Shown piece after piece: positions 1 to 6,115 of a stretch of 6,115 bases of DNA; positions within the stretch are counted from its first letter, which is position 1; each line of letters opens with the position of its first letter. This DNA is from Deltaproteobacteria bacterium (lineage in GTDB: Bacteria > Myxococcota_A > Polyangia > HGW-17 > SLPX01), in contig JAABSF010000181.1 in assembly GCA_011390535.1 (NCBI GenBank), positions 1-6,115 on the forward strand. Direction: 5' to 3'. The notes under the pieces were generated by a model. It searched no databases. It was not told the DNA's origin and saw nothing but the letters and a program-made list of their open reading frames with translations. Made by a program: the position numbers and the translations under genes.

Positions 1-909
1 TGCTACGAGCCCTTCTCTCACCGGCCATTTGGTTTTGGCGGCAGCGTGAGCTATCGGGGCTGATCCCTGCCCTGCTTCATTGGAAAAAAGGCCTCTCCTG
101 ATTCCCCATATCATCGTCCAGAAAAACCCGCCGCCTACGGCGCGCCCTGTGAAAGCATCAGTGAATATAAGTCTGAAAGCGGCTGGGATAAGTTGAACAT
201 GAGAAAAAATTACTCCAAGGGCGCAGAGAATGTAAAAACCAGCCATAAAAGGAACGAGCTTTGATGCCACCGCGCCGATACGTTTTATTCCACCCACGAT
301 GACCAAAAAAACAAGGCTTGCGATGAGGATCCCTGAGACCATCTTAGGGACGTTGTAAGAGGCGTGCAATGCATCGGCCATAGAGTTTGATTGTGCCATG
401 TTGCCGGTGCCGAATGAACAGATGACTCCTGCAGTAGCGAAAACCATGGCCGCGACATAAGCAGGTTTTCCAAAGCGTGGGCCTAGGGCTTTCTTAATGT
501 AGTACATGGGGCCCCCTGATACGGAGCCGTCTTCATGTACGTCCCGGTATTTCATGGCCAAAGTACATTCGCCGTATTTAAGACCCATCCCCAGGACCCC
601 GGTGATCCACATCCAAAATATCGCTCCCGGGCCTCCAAAATGGATAGCCAAAGCAACCCCTGCGATGTTTCCAATGCCTACGGTAGCGGACAAAGCGGCA
701 CAGAGAGCTTGAAAATGGCTTATGTCGCCTTCATCTTCCGGGTTGTCATACAGACCTGCCGTGATAGCCGCAGCATGACCAAGTCGTCTGATTTGTATAA
801 ATTTCAGTGTTATGGTGAGCAAGATCCCGGTGGGCAGGAGCAGGAGTAAAAGCGCCCAAGGTCCTATGTTATTATTATAGAATTCGATGGCGTTTGTAAC
901 TATTTCCAT
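1..909 (-). CDS. Sodium:alanine/glycine symporter (AGCS family), C-terminus cut by window edge
   Basis: Inner-membrane transporter predicted to import alanine, glycine or a related small amino acid together with Na+. The frame is open from an ATG at 909 to base 1, giving 303 residues with no stop. Family hallmarks are all present: GDISHFQALCAALSATVGIGN starting at residue 61 (unwound first core helix), GGPGAIFWMW (92-101, the family signature), GTGNMAQ (167-173) and RGLFSNEAGQGSAPIAHAAA (272-291). Several hydrophobic segments are clear, for example 16-35, 150-166, 190-207 and 219-236. Family members are usually about 450-550 residues, so roughly the last third lies outside the window. GGAGGGG lies just before the ATG and supports this start. 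The gene follows pilT by 79 bases in the same direction. Substrate cannot be told from sequence alone, so no symbol is given. The family call is very secure. Confidence 0.95.
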   Translation of the reverse strand, partial: MEIVTNAIEFYNNNIGPWALLLLLLPTGILLTITLKFIQIRRLGHAAAITAGLYDNPEDEGDISHFQALCAALSATVGIGNIAGVALAIHFGGPGAIFWMWITGVLGMGLKYGECTLAMKYRDVHEDGSVSGGPMYYIKKALGPRFGKPAYVAAMVFATAGVICSFGTGNMAQSNSMADALHASYNVPKMVSGILIASLVFLVIVGGIKRIGAVASKLVPFMAGFYILCALGVIFSHVQLIPAAFRLIFTDAFTGRAVGGGFFWTMIWGIRRGLFSNEAGQGSAPIAHAAAKTKWPVREGLVA

Positions 910-912
910 CTT

Positions 913-919
913 CCCCTCC
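913..919 (-). promoter_or_regulatory. Ribosome binding site of the AGCS symporter gene
   Basis: On the minus strand the sequence GGAGGGG precedes the ATG at 909, with the GGAGG core five bases from the start codon. It fixes the start of the transporter, whose first residues then match the usual family N-terminus. Confidence 0.75.
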
Positions 920-928
920 GCAAAGGTC

Positions 929-967
929 GCATACCCTCAGAACGGACTACAACCTAAGGCTGTATGC
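929..967 (-). other. Imperfect stem-loop in the pilT-symporter gap
   Basis: On the minus strand GCATAC pairs with GTATGC (outer arms 962-967 and 929-934) and CCTTAG pairs with CTGAGG (inner arms 954-959 and 935-940, one G-U pair). A two-base bulge lies on one side and the loop is 13 bases. It ends about nine bases before the symporter's ribosome binding site. No run of T follows on either strand, so it is not a standard intrinsic terminator. It could be an mRNA processing or stability element, a leader structure affecting translation, or chance. Confidence 0.4.
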
Positions 968-988
968 CTGGTCAAAAGGGAGAAAAAA

Positions 989-2089
989 CTATTTTCGATA
1001 ATTTTGATCCCGAGGCACTGCGACCCCTGTAGCGGAAATCATGGATTTCAGTTCATCTACATCGTTACTGCGGCCCAAACTCTCCTCCAAGGTAATCTGC
1101 CTTCTCTGAAAAAGCTGCAATAAGGATTGGTTCAATGTCTGCATGCCGTGTTTAGATTGTCCTATCTGCATCTGTGAATATATTTGATGGATTTTCTCTT
1201 CTCTTATGAGATTTCTTATGGCGGGGTTGGGGATCATAACTTCTACACCAAGACAACGCCCTGTCGATCCGGCTCTTGGGATAAGTTGTTGGCAAAGAAT
1301 GCCTTCCAGCACAAAAGAGAGTTGTGTGCGTACTTGGGTCTGTTGATGAGGAGGAAACACGTCCACTATGCGGTTTATTGTCTGTACGGCGCCGTTTGTA
1401 TGGAGGGTGGCCAAACAAAGGTGACCGGTTTCTGCTGTGGTCAGGGCGGCTTCGATTGTCTCTAAATCCCTCATCTCACCCAGCAGAACCACATCAGGAT
1501 CTTGTCGGAGGATGTATTTGAGTGCTTTTTTAAAGCTCAGTGTGTCTGCGCCGACCTCTCTTTGATTTACCAGACAGCCCTTGTGAGGGTGGAGATATTC
1601 GATGGGATCTTCGATGGTTATTATATGCCCTCGGCGTTCCGTATTGATTAGATCAATCATTGCCGCCAAAGTAGTGGATTTCCCTGATCCGGTGGGGCCG
1701 GTGACAAGGATGAGGCCTCTGGGTTTACGGGCCAGATCTTCAGCGATAGGTGGCAGCCCCAGTTCTTTTAGCGTTTTCATTTCAAAAGGAATTACGCGAA
1801 AGGCTCCGGCTACAGCTCCTCTTTGATAAAAAATATTAGCTCTGAAACGGGCCAGGTTTTTTATTCCAAAGCTTAAGTCTAACTCTCGCTCTTCTTCGAA
1901 GCGCGCTTTTTGAGAATCAGTCAAAACACTGTAGCAAAGCTTCTTTGCTTCAACAGTGTCTAGAGGCGGGGTTTTGAAAGGAATAATATCGCCGTCTATT
2001 CGAAGCTGTGGCGGACTGCCTGAAGTTATGTGAAGATCCGAACCGCCCTTTTCCATCAAAACATTGAGAAGTTGGTCCATTCTCGGCAT
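989..2089 (-). CDS. pilT: Type IV pilus retraction ATPase PilT
   Basis: Cytoplasmic hexameric ATPase that powers pilus depolymerisation, and so twitching motility, at the base of the type IV pilus. The 366-residue length fits the family (about 345-370). The N-terminal PAS-like domain opens with the typical GGSDLHIT (15-22) and contains RIDG (30-33). The ATPase core shows Walker A GPTGSGKST (131-139), the Asp box ITIEDPIEY (157-165), Walker B VVLLGEMRD (200-208, catalytic Glu205) and the His box ending ATLHTN (227-232). AIRNLIRE (290-297), followed by KIHQIYSQMQ, is the PilT-specific C-terminal motif needed for retraction and separates it from PilB or GspE. The ATG at 2089 is preferred over Met4 because AAGGCGG lies at suitable distance from it. 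It follows pilB by 66 bases with no visible terminator between. The last 15-20 residues are a polar, probably disordered tail. Confidence 0.97.
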   Translation of the reverse strand: MPRMDQLLNVLMEKGGSDLHITSGSPPQLRIDGDIIPFKTPPLDTVEAKKLCYSVLTDSQKARFEEERELDLSFGIKNLARFRANIFYQRGAVAGAFRVIPFEMKTLKELGLPPIAEDLARKPRGLILVTGPTGSGKSTTLAAMIDLINTERRGHIITIEDPIEYLHPHKGCLVNQREVGADTLSFKKALKYILRQDPDVVLLGEMRDLETIEAALTTAETGHLCLATLHTNGAVQTINRIVDVFPPHQQTQVRTQLSFVLEGILCQQLIPRAGSTGRCLGVEVMIPNPAIRNLIREEKIHQIYSQMQIGQSKHGMQTLNQSLLQLFQRRQITLEESLGRSNDVDELKSMISATGVAVPRDQNYRK

Positions 2090-2155
2090 TTTATCCGCCT
2101 TTCATCCCTTGTTTGTAAGTGAGTTGGTTGAAATTATGGATGGCCCCAAAATACC

Positions 2156-3850
2156 TCAATCTGCGGATGACACACGGAGCACTTCTTCCATTGTAGTCAC
2201 GCCCTCCAACAGTTTTGTCAGGCCCGCCATCCTGAGAGTTTTCATGCCTAGTCGTATTGATTCTGCTTTAAGCTCCGCTGATGAAGCCCCTTGAAGAACA
2301 AGCTCTTTCAGCTCGTCTCGAAAAGGAAGCACCTCGTATAATGCTATCCGGCCTTTATATCCGGTGTTGTTACAGTTTCGACAACCGACGCCTTTGTAGA
2401 GCTGAGCCTTGGTAGCGCTCTCCGGTTTCATGCCCATGTCGATTAGAGCCTGTGGGTTCACTTCAACCGGGGTTTTGCATTCTGAGCACACTTTTCGAGC
2501 CAAACGTTGAGCCAGAACAAGATTTAACGACGCTGTTACCAGAAAAGGCTCGATGCCCATGTTCAACAGTCGAGTCACAGTGGACGGGGCATCGTTTGTA
2601 TGCAGAGTGGAGAGCACGAGGTGGCCTGTGAGCGCTGCTTTAATGGCAACTTCCGCTGTTTCGTAGTCACGAATCTCTCCAACCATTATTATGTCGGGAT
2701 CTTGCCGTAGAAAAGATCGCAGGGAAGCTGCGAAGTTAAGACCTATGTCCTCTCTTTGTTGGACCTGATTAATCCCCGGGAGATTGTATTCAACCGGGTC
2801 TTCCGCTGTGGAAATGTTCTCTGTAACTTGGTTCAACTCTGTTAGTGCGCTGTACAAGGTAGTGGTTTTTCCTGATCCAGTGGGGCCTGTTACCAAAACC
2901 ATCCCATAGGGCATATGAATTGCGTTTTTAAAATCCTTCAACGGAGCAGGCTCGAAACCCAACTTAGTCATATCCAATTGTAGGTTGGATTTGTCCAACA
3001 AACGCAGAACAACTTTTTCACCGAACAGCGTCGGCAAAACAGATACACGAAAATCCAGCTCTTTTCCTTTCCCGAGTTTAAGCTTTATTCGACCATCTTG
3101 CGGCAGTCTCCTCTCGGCAATGTCGAGCTGGCTCATGATTTTCAGACGGGAAATAATCGCATTTTTCAGTTTCAGCGGCGGACTCAGCTCTGCATACAGA
3201 ACTCCATCTATCCGGTATCTGACACGAAAGGACTTTTCATAAGGCTCTACATGGATATCTGATGCGCCCTTTTTTATTGCGTTTAAAAGGATATAATTGA
3301 CAAGACGTATTACAGGTGCTTCACCTGAGGCTCTCTCAAGATCGACGATGTTTACATCTTCGTCATCTGAGCCGAAAGATATTTCGGACTCTTCAAACTC
3401 CTCCATCACATCGTCATAGGAGACTTGATTGGCATAATATGTTTCTATGGCCTCTTCTATGGCCACTTCGGACGCCACGACGACTTCTATGCTCAAATTA
3501 GTTATGAATTTCAGCTCATCGATCGCGAAGATATTGGAAGGGTCGCTCATGGCGACTATTAAAGATGCACCCTGCCGATCTACAGGGACGACCATATGCT
3601 TACGACATACGTCTTCTGGAACTATTTTTATGATCTCCGGATCAATCTCAAACTCTGAGAGGTTGATGGAAGGAACGCCATATTGTTTTGAAAGAAAATC
3701 GGTTAGATCATTTTCTGCTATATAGCCAAGTTTTGTCAGGCTGTAGCCAAGACGTTTGCCTGACTTGGACTGTTCTCCTTGGGCGCGGCGAAGTTGATCC
3801 ATGGAGATGAGATTTTCTCTTACCAGGAGTTCGCCGAGACGATTTCCCAT
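2156..3850 (-). CDS. pilB: Type IV pilus extension ATPase PilB (GspE/PilB family)
   Basis: Cytoplasmic hexameric ATPase that drives pilin polymerisation. The length of 564 residues is normal. Domains in order: an MshEN/T2SSE_N domain (about 1-140) with two 24-residue motifs; an acidic linker (146-165); the second N-terminal domain with SDIHVEP (197-203) and RLPQDGRI (248-255); and the ATPase core with Walker A GPTGSGKTT (322-330), Asp box STAEDPVEY (347-355), Walker B IIMVGEIRD (387-395, catalytic Glu392) and His box STLHTND (414-420). A zinc-binding tetracysteine (C455, C458, C490, C493) is followed by GYKGRIALYEVLP. The ATG at 3850 has a strong ribosome binding site. A type II secretion GspE is the alternative, since the family is shared, but pilT directly downstream favours PilB. 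No pilC lies alongside in this window. Regulation by cyclic di-GMP is inferred from the N-terminal motifs. Confidence 0.94.
   Translation of the reverse strand: MGNRLGELLVRENLISMDQLRRAQGEQSKSGKRLGYSLTKLGYIAENDLTDFLSKQYGVPSINLSEFEIDPEIIKIVPEDVCRKHMVVPVDRQGASLIVAMSDPSNIFAIDELKFITNLSIEVVVASEVAIEEAIETYYANQVSYDDVMEEFEESEISFGSDDEDVNIVDLERASGEAPVIRLVNYILLNAIKKGASDIHVEPYEKSFRVRYRIDGVLYAELSPPLKLKNAIISRLKIMSQLDIAERRLPQDGRIKLKLGKGKELDFRVSVLPTLFGEKVVLRLLDKSNLQLDMTKLGFEPAPLKDFKNAIHMPYGMVLVTGPTGSGKTTTLYSALTELNQVTENISTAEDPVEYNLPGINQVQQREDIGLNFAASLRSFLRQDPDIIMVGEIRDYETAEVAIKAALTGHLVLSTLHTNDAPSTVTRLLNMGIEPFLVTASLNLVLAQRLARKVCSECKTPVEVNPQALIDMGMKPESATKAQLYKGVGCRNCNNTGYKGRIALYEVLPFRDELKELVLQGASSAELKAESIRLGMKTLRMAGLTKLLEGVTTMEEVLRVSSAD
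2372..2488 (-). other. Zinc-binding tetracysteine motif of PilB
   Basis: Codons 455-493 of pilB encode CSEC and, 31 residues later, CRNC, giving two C-x2-C pairs. This is the metal-binding subdomain found in GspE/PilB extension ATPases and absent from PilT. All four cysteines are intact, which supports assignment to the extension-motor branch. Confidence 0.85.
3683..3841 (-). other. Two tandem MshEN-type cyclic di-GMP-binding motifs in PilB
   Basis: Residues 4-27 (RLGELLVRENLISMDQLRRA then GEQ after Q21) and 33-56 (RLGYSLTKLGYIAENDLTDF then LSKQ) are two 24-residue units separated by five residues (SKSGK). Each begins RLGxxL and ends in Q with regularly spaced Leu/Ile. This matches the double-motif layout described for MshEN domains that bind cyclic di-GMP. 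One departure is Q21 where a Leu is usual (AQGEQ rather than ALxxQ). Binding is inferred, not shown. Confidence 0.7.
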
Positions 3851-3854
3851 TCAA

Positions 3855-3861
3855 TCACCTC
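3855..3861 (-). promoter_or_regulatory. Strong ribosome binding site of pilB
   Basis: The minus strand reads AAAGAGGTGA followed by four bases and the ATG at 3850. GAGGTGA is close to a perfect anti-Shine-Dalgarno match and is the strongest such site in the window, which settles the pilB start. Confidence 0.8.
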
Positions 3862-3904
3862 TTTCTATTTGTGTCCGCCGATTCTCCGCAAGAAGTCAGA
3901 GGGA

Positions 3905-4819
3905 TCAAGAACAATCGGGGGGACAATCTTGGGGGCAGTCCATAGGTGACTCCCCTACGTGTACGTCACAGGTTCCATTGCCGCAAACACAATCTTCCGG
4001 ACATGCATTTTCATTCATTTCCGCCGGTTCGCAAATCTTATTGCCGCAGAATGAATCACCCTGGCAATCGCTTGGGCAGCTTTGGGGTGTTTCGTATTGG
4101 TCGCATACCCCATTATTATTGCATTTGGTGTCAGGGTTCAGCTCATACTGCAGAGTATACTCATTGACATCAGCAGGACGAACAATATCTCCCGTTCCCG
4201 GATCATATTCGGGACGATCTCTCGCCGGTTTTGCCAGTATATAATGCCATCCTCGCTGTGTAGCATCTATTGTGATCTCTTCGTTGTCATTGGTGGTCTT
4301 TGCTTCTTGAATTCGAACGTATTCACCTGCGCTGTTTTTATAACCTATTTCGAGATTTAGATCCCGGCCGAGGTTGTATTTATAGATAATCTTAACTCTA
4401 AGAGTTTCGCCGGAGAGAAGGTAAAACTGGTAATAATCAAGATCTCCCGGGGGGCATATAGCCAGCGCCGGCATGCCGTTTTCGAAATTGTTTCGTCGAA
4501 ACCCTTCAATTGTTGGTACCGGTGGACATTGGCAAGGCGAATATCCCGGGTCATCGGGAGATCGGCCGCAAAACAAAGGGACTGCCAAATCAAAAGTATT
4601 GTTGGGCTCAAGATCGGCATCTTGATCTCCTTCAAATATATAACCGTCCATCATGCATTCAGGTTTATAATCCATGCAAATCCCGCCATAACATGTGTAC
4701 CCTTCAGGACATGAGCCCCCTTCTCCGCATAGAAACGGAGCAGGGGCAAGCTCGGGATTATAGCAACCGGAGAAGCCGGAGATCAAAAAACCAATCAATA
4801 TAGTGAGAGTTTTTTTCAT
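3905..4819 (-). CDS. Predicted cysteine-rich lipoprotein with PPC-like domain and three C-terminal CGN..CPxDC repeats
   Basis: The function is unknown; this is an envelope or surface protein. Residues 1-18 form a lipoprotein signal peptide (MKK, then a hydrophobic stretch, then FSGC with the modified Cys at 19). Phe at -3 is less common than Leu, and Tyr at +2 does not mark inner-membrane retention, so an outer-membrane location is likely. Next comes a Cys-rich segment (31-55, CGEGGSCPEGYTCYGGIC type). A beta-rich region follows (about 67-228) that resembles bacterial pre-peptidase C-terminal (PPC) domains: DADLEPNNTFDLA, then GDLDYYQFYLLSGETLRVKI, LNLEI, NDNEEITIDA and NEYTLQYEL. The end holds three tandem four-cysteine repeats (233-299) and a final CPPDCS. 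Such layouts are common in Myxococcota-like genomes. GAGGA lies eight bases before the ATG at 4819. It sits 30 bases after the TPR gene and 54 before pilB, so co-transcription with the pilus motors is likely; a pilus role is only a guess. Confidence 0.85.
   Translation of the reverse strand: MKKTLTILIGFLISGFSGCYNPELAPAPFLCGEGGSCPEGYTCYGGICMDYKPECMMDGYIFEGDQDADLEPNNTFDLAVPLFCGRSPDDPGYSPCQCPPVPTIEGFRRNNFENGMPALAICPPGDLDYYQFYLLSGETLRVKIIYKYNLGRDLNLEIGYKNSAGEYVRIQEAKTTNDNEEITIDATQRGWHYILAKPARDRPEYDPGTGDIVRPADVNEYTLQYELNPDTKCNNNGVCDQYETPQSCPSDCQGDSFCGNKICEPAEMNENACPEDCVCGNGTCDVHVGESPMDCPQDCPPDCS
3911..4123 (-). repeat. Three diverged four-cysteine repeats in the lipoprotein C-terminus
   Basis: Protein-level repeats at residues 233-252, 258-277 and 279-299 share the form C-x(4-5)-C-x(8-10)-C-P-x-D-C. 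The middle parts vary (VCDQYETPQSCPSDC, ICEPAEMNENACPEDC, TCDVHVGESPMDCPQDC). The conserved even cysteine number per unit suggests that each unit is a small disulphide-stabilised module outside the cytoplasm. A partial fourth unit may be represented by the terminal CPPDCS. Confidence 0.8.
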
Positions 4820-4849
4820 GGGGTCAATCCTCGAAAAATTGGATAGTTG

Positions 4850-6115
4850 TTAAAAATTCAATCCATAGCCGACGCCTGCCGTCCCTTTTCCAACTACAGG
4901 AACAACTAAGGATGTATTTTTAGTCGGTTTTTCCTTTTTGCCGATTACTCCAAAATGATTCAGCCATAAATAAACGGCCCCTCCAGCGGCCAACGCCGCA
5001 AATGAGTAGCAAACTATGGTTCCGACTTCATAGGATTTGCCCTTATTTTCAGTATTTTGGAGAGATGAATCAAAAACTCCGAAAGGAGGATAGTCCCATC
5101 CACCCGATGGAAGCCTTGCGGTTCCCGCGTCGGCCATGTCTTGTGCTTTATAGCGGGATTGAACCCCCAACCCGATGCCTGCTCCTACCAAAGCCACGGT
5201 GGCTGCAGAGAGAGATATGGCTCCATACATGTACCAAGGGCGATCTTCTGTGGGTTTTGTCGGGCGATCCGGATCGATGATTCTCTTATCAGTGGACTTT
5301 TTATCACCTGTTGCTTGGCCGGAATCGTCCATGCGTCCGCCCGGCTGCATGGGAGCTTCAGAGCTTAACAAGATGATGTTCGGTGAAGTTGCGGTACCGG
5401 AGCCGGCGATTCTTTTACCGGTTCTCCCAACTGCTTCGATGTAATACTGAAGTGATCGTCCTTTTAAGTGACTGTGATGAATCAGATAGCTGTAAATCCC
5501 TCTTCGACCTGGAGACATGAGCTTTTTTTCAAACTCTTCTTGTCCGGGTGCTCTGTAGTACACGTATAGACGTGCCCATTCTATGTTGTCCGGGAGCTCG
5601 GCTTCCACAAGAAGGGGCAGATTTGGCCTGGCCTCTTCTATGATCTCGTGGATTATTTCGCCGGGTTTGACACGACGAACCTTTCTTATTGGCTCTGGTC
5701 TGGGTTTATCTACAGGCCGAGGGTCTGGTTTAGTCACCGGACGAGTCGGCTGGATGCCGGGCTCAGGCTTTGCTTTTATTGTGCCGCCTAGAGCATTAAT
5801 GGCTTCCTTTGCCTCTTTTCGTTTTGGATCCGTCAGGCGGGCTTCATCCAAGAACTTACGAAAATAAGTTATGGACTCTTCTGTCAGCTCTGCGGCTTGA
5901 TAGGTTTTCCCTATGTAGAAGAGAACCAAGGGTACGGGCCTTATATTATAGGCCTTTTTCAGCTCTCTAACCGCCTGCAGATACTGGCCGGCTTGATAGT
6001 GAGCAAATCCTTTTTGAAAAGCTTCTTTTGCTTGATCTTTAGGAGTTTTTGCCTGCCCGAATGCAGTGCCGGACATTCCTGCTATGCAGACGATCAGGGC
6101 AAAAAAACCAAGTGC
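4850..6115 (-). CDS. Secreted TPR protein with Pro-rich linker and C-terminal membrane segments, start outside window
   Basis: The function is unknown. The first in-window ATG is at 6076, but the frame stays open to base 6115. The 13 upstream codons read ALGFFALIVCIAG, the hydrophobic core of a signal peptide, so the true start lies beyond the edge. A signal peptidase I site is plausible near AFG-QA. Counting from the Met at 6076: TPR-like helices (about 15-95, including AKEAFQKGFAHYQAGQYLQA and YIGKTYQAAELTEESITYF); a Pro/Lys/Arg-rich linker (104-138); a compact beta-rich domain (about 150-238); a polar linker; two hydrophobic segments (282-306 and 349-377) separated by a soluble loop; and a tail ending VVPVVGKGTAGVGYGLNF. 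This resembles uncharacterised TPR/membrane proteins of myxobacteria-like bacteria. TPRs suggest a protein-binding role. It is the first visible gene of the likely operon with the lipoprotein and pilB-pilT. Confidence 0.8.
   Translation of the reverse strand, partial: ALGFFALIVCIAGMSGTAFGQAKTPKDQAKEAFQKGFAHYQAGQYLQAVRELKKAYNIRPVPLVLFYIGKTYQAAELTEESITYFRKFLDEARLTDPKRKEAKEAINALGGTIKAKPEPGIQPTRPVTKPDPRPVDKPRPEPIRKVRRVKPGEIIHEIIEEARPNLPLLVEAELPDNIEWARLYVYYRAPGQEEFEKKLMSPGRRGIYSYLIHHSHLKGRSLQYYIEAVGRTGKRIAGSGTATSPNIILLSSEAPMQPGGRMDDSGQATGDKKSTDKRIIDPDRPTKPTEDRPWYMYGAISLSAATVALVGAGIGLGVQSRYKAQDMADAGTARLPSGGWDYPPFGVFDSSLQNTENKGKSYEVGTIVCYSFAALAAGGAVYLWLNHFGVIGKKEKPTKNTSLVVPVVGKGTAGVGYGLNF

Noticed and set aside
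305..311. Seven-base A/T run in the symporter as a possible frameshift
   Set aside because: With seven bases the frame reads through to LVFLVIVGGIKRIGAVASKLVP and on to the NEAGQGSAPIAHAAA motif, so the gene is intact as written.
285..473. A 62-codon minus-strand frame inside the symporter
   Set aside because: It is an alternative frame of the symporter; the conserved AGCS motifs continue without a break in the main frame through this region.
506..849. Plus-strand open frames opposite the symporter gene
   Set aside because: They lie antisense to a clearly conserved membrane protein, show no family motifs and have no supporting ribosome binding site, so they are shadows.
929..967. Stem-loop as a rho-independent terminator for pilT
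   Set aside because: No T-run follows the stem on either strand, and the structure sits almost against the next gene's ribosome binding site.
2093..2107. A tiny ORF (MKGG then stop) ending just before the pilT start
   Set aside because: It is only four codons long and lacks a suitably spaced ribosome binding site; its bases include the pilT ribosome binding site. It is most likely chance.
2156..3850. GspE of a type II secretion system as the identity of the long ATPase
   Set aside because: The sequence family is shared, but the directly adjacent pilT, which is specific to type IV pili, and the MshEN-type N-domain favour PilB. The alternative is noted in the entry.
3801..4360. Plus-strand open frames opposite the lipoprotein and the pilB start
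   Set aside because: They are the antisense of a signal-peptide-bearing Cys-repeat protein and cross the pilB start region; they show no recognisable domain.

Overview
The window holds five genes, all on the minus strand and read from the right edge to the left, with short gaps of 30, 54, 66 and 79 bases. In transcription order they are: a secreted, membrane-anchored TPR protein (start beyond the right edge), a cysteine-rich lipoprotein, the type IV pilus extension ATPase PilB, the retraction ATPase PilT, and the first 303 residues of a sodium:amino-acid (AGCS family) symporter that runs off the left edge. No stretch over 300 bases lacks a gene; the longest gap is 79 bases. I see no tRNA, rRNA, CRISPR array, insertion sequence or attachment site.

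The organism looks like a Gram-negative bacterium of the broad deltaproteobacterial / Myxococcota type with balanced base composition. The evidence is a PilB/PilT motor pair, a lipoprotein with 'CGxGxCxxxE...CPxDC' repeats and a 'CGEGGSCPEGYTCYGGIC' start, and a TPR / proline-linker / two-helix membrane protein ending in a short Gly-rich tail with terminal Phe. These architectures are familiar to me from myxobacteria-like genomes. This assignment is an inference from protein style, not a phylogeny.

The close spacing, shared direction and lack of visible terminators suggest one transcript, with its promoter beyond the right edge. PilB and PilT would drive pilus polymerisation and depolymerisation at the inner membrane. 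PilB carries an N-terminal domain with two 24-residue MshEN-type motifs, which suggests control by cyclic di-GMP. The two upstream envelope proteins are of unknown function. Their position makes them candidates for accessory pilus or envelope factors, but nothing in their sequence proves it. No pilC, pilin or other pilus gene is in view, and the symporter may simply be a downstream neighbour: an imperfect stem-loop lies in the gap before it.
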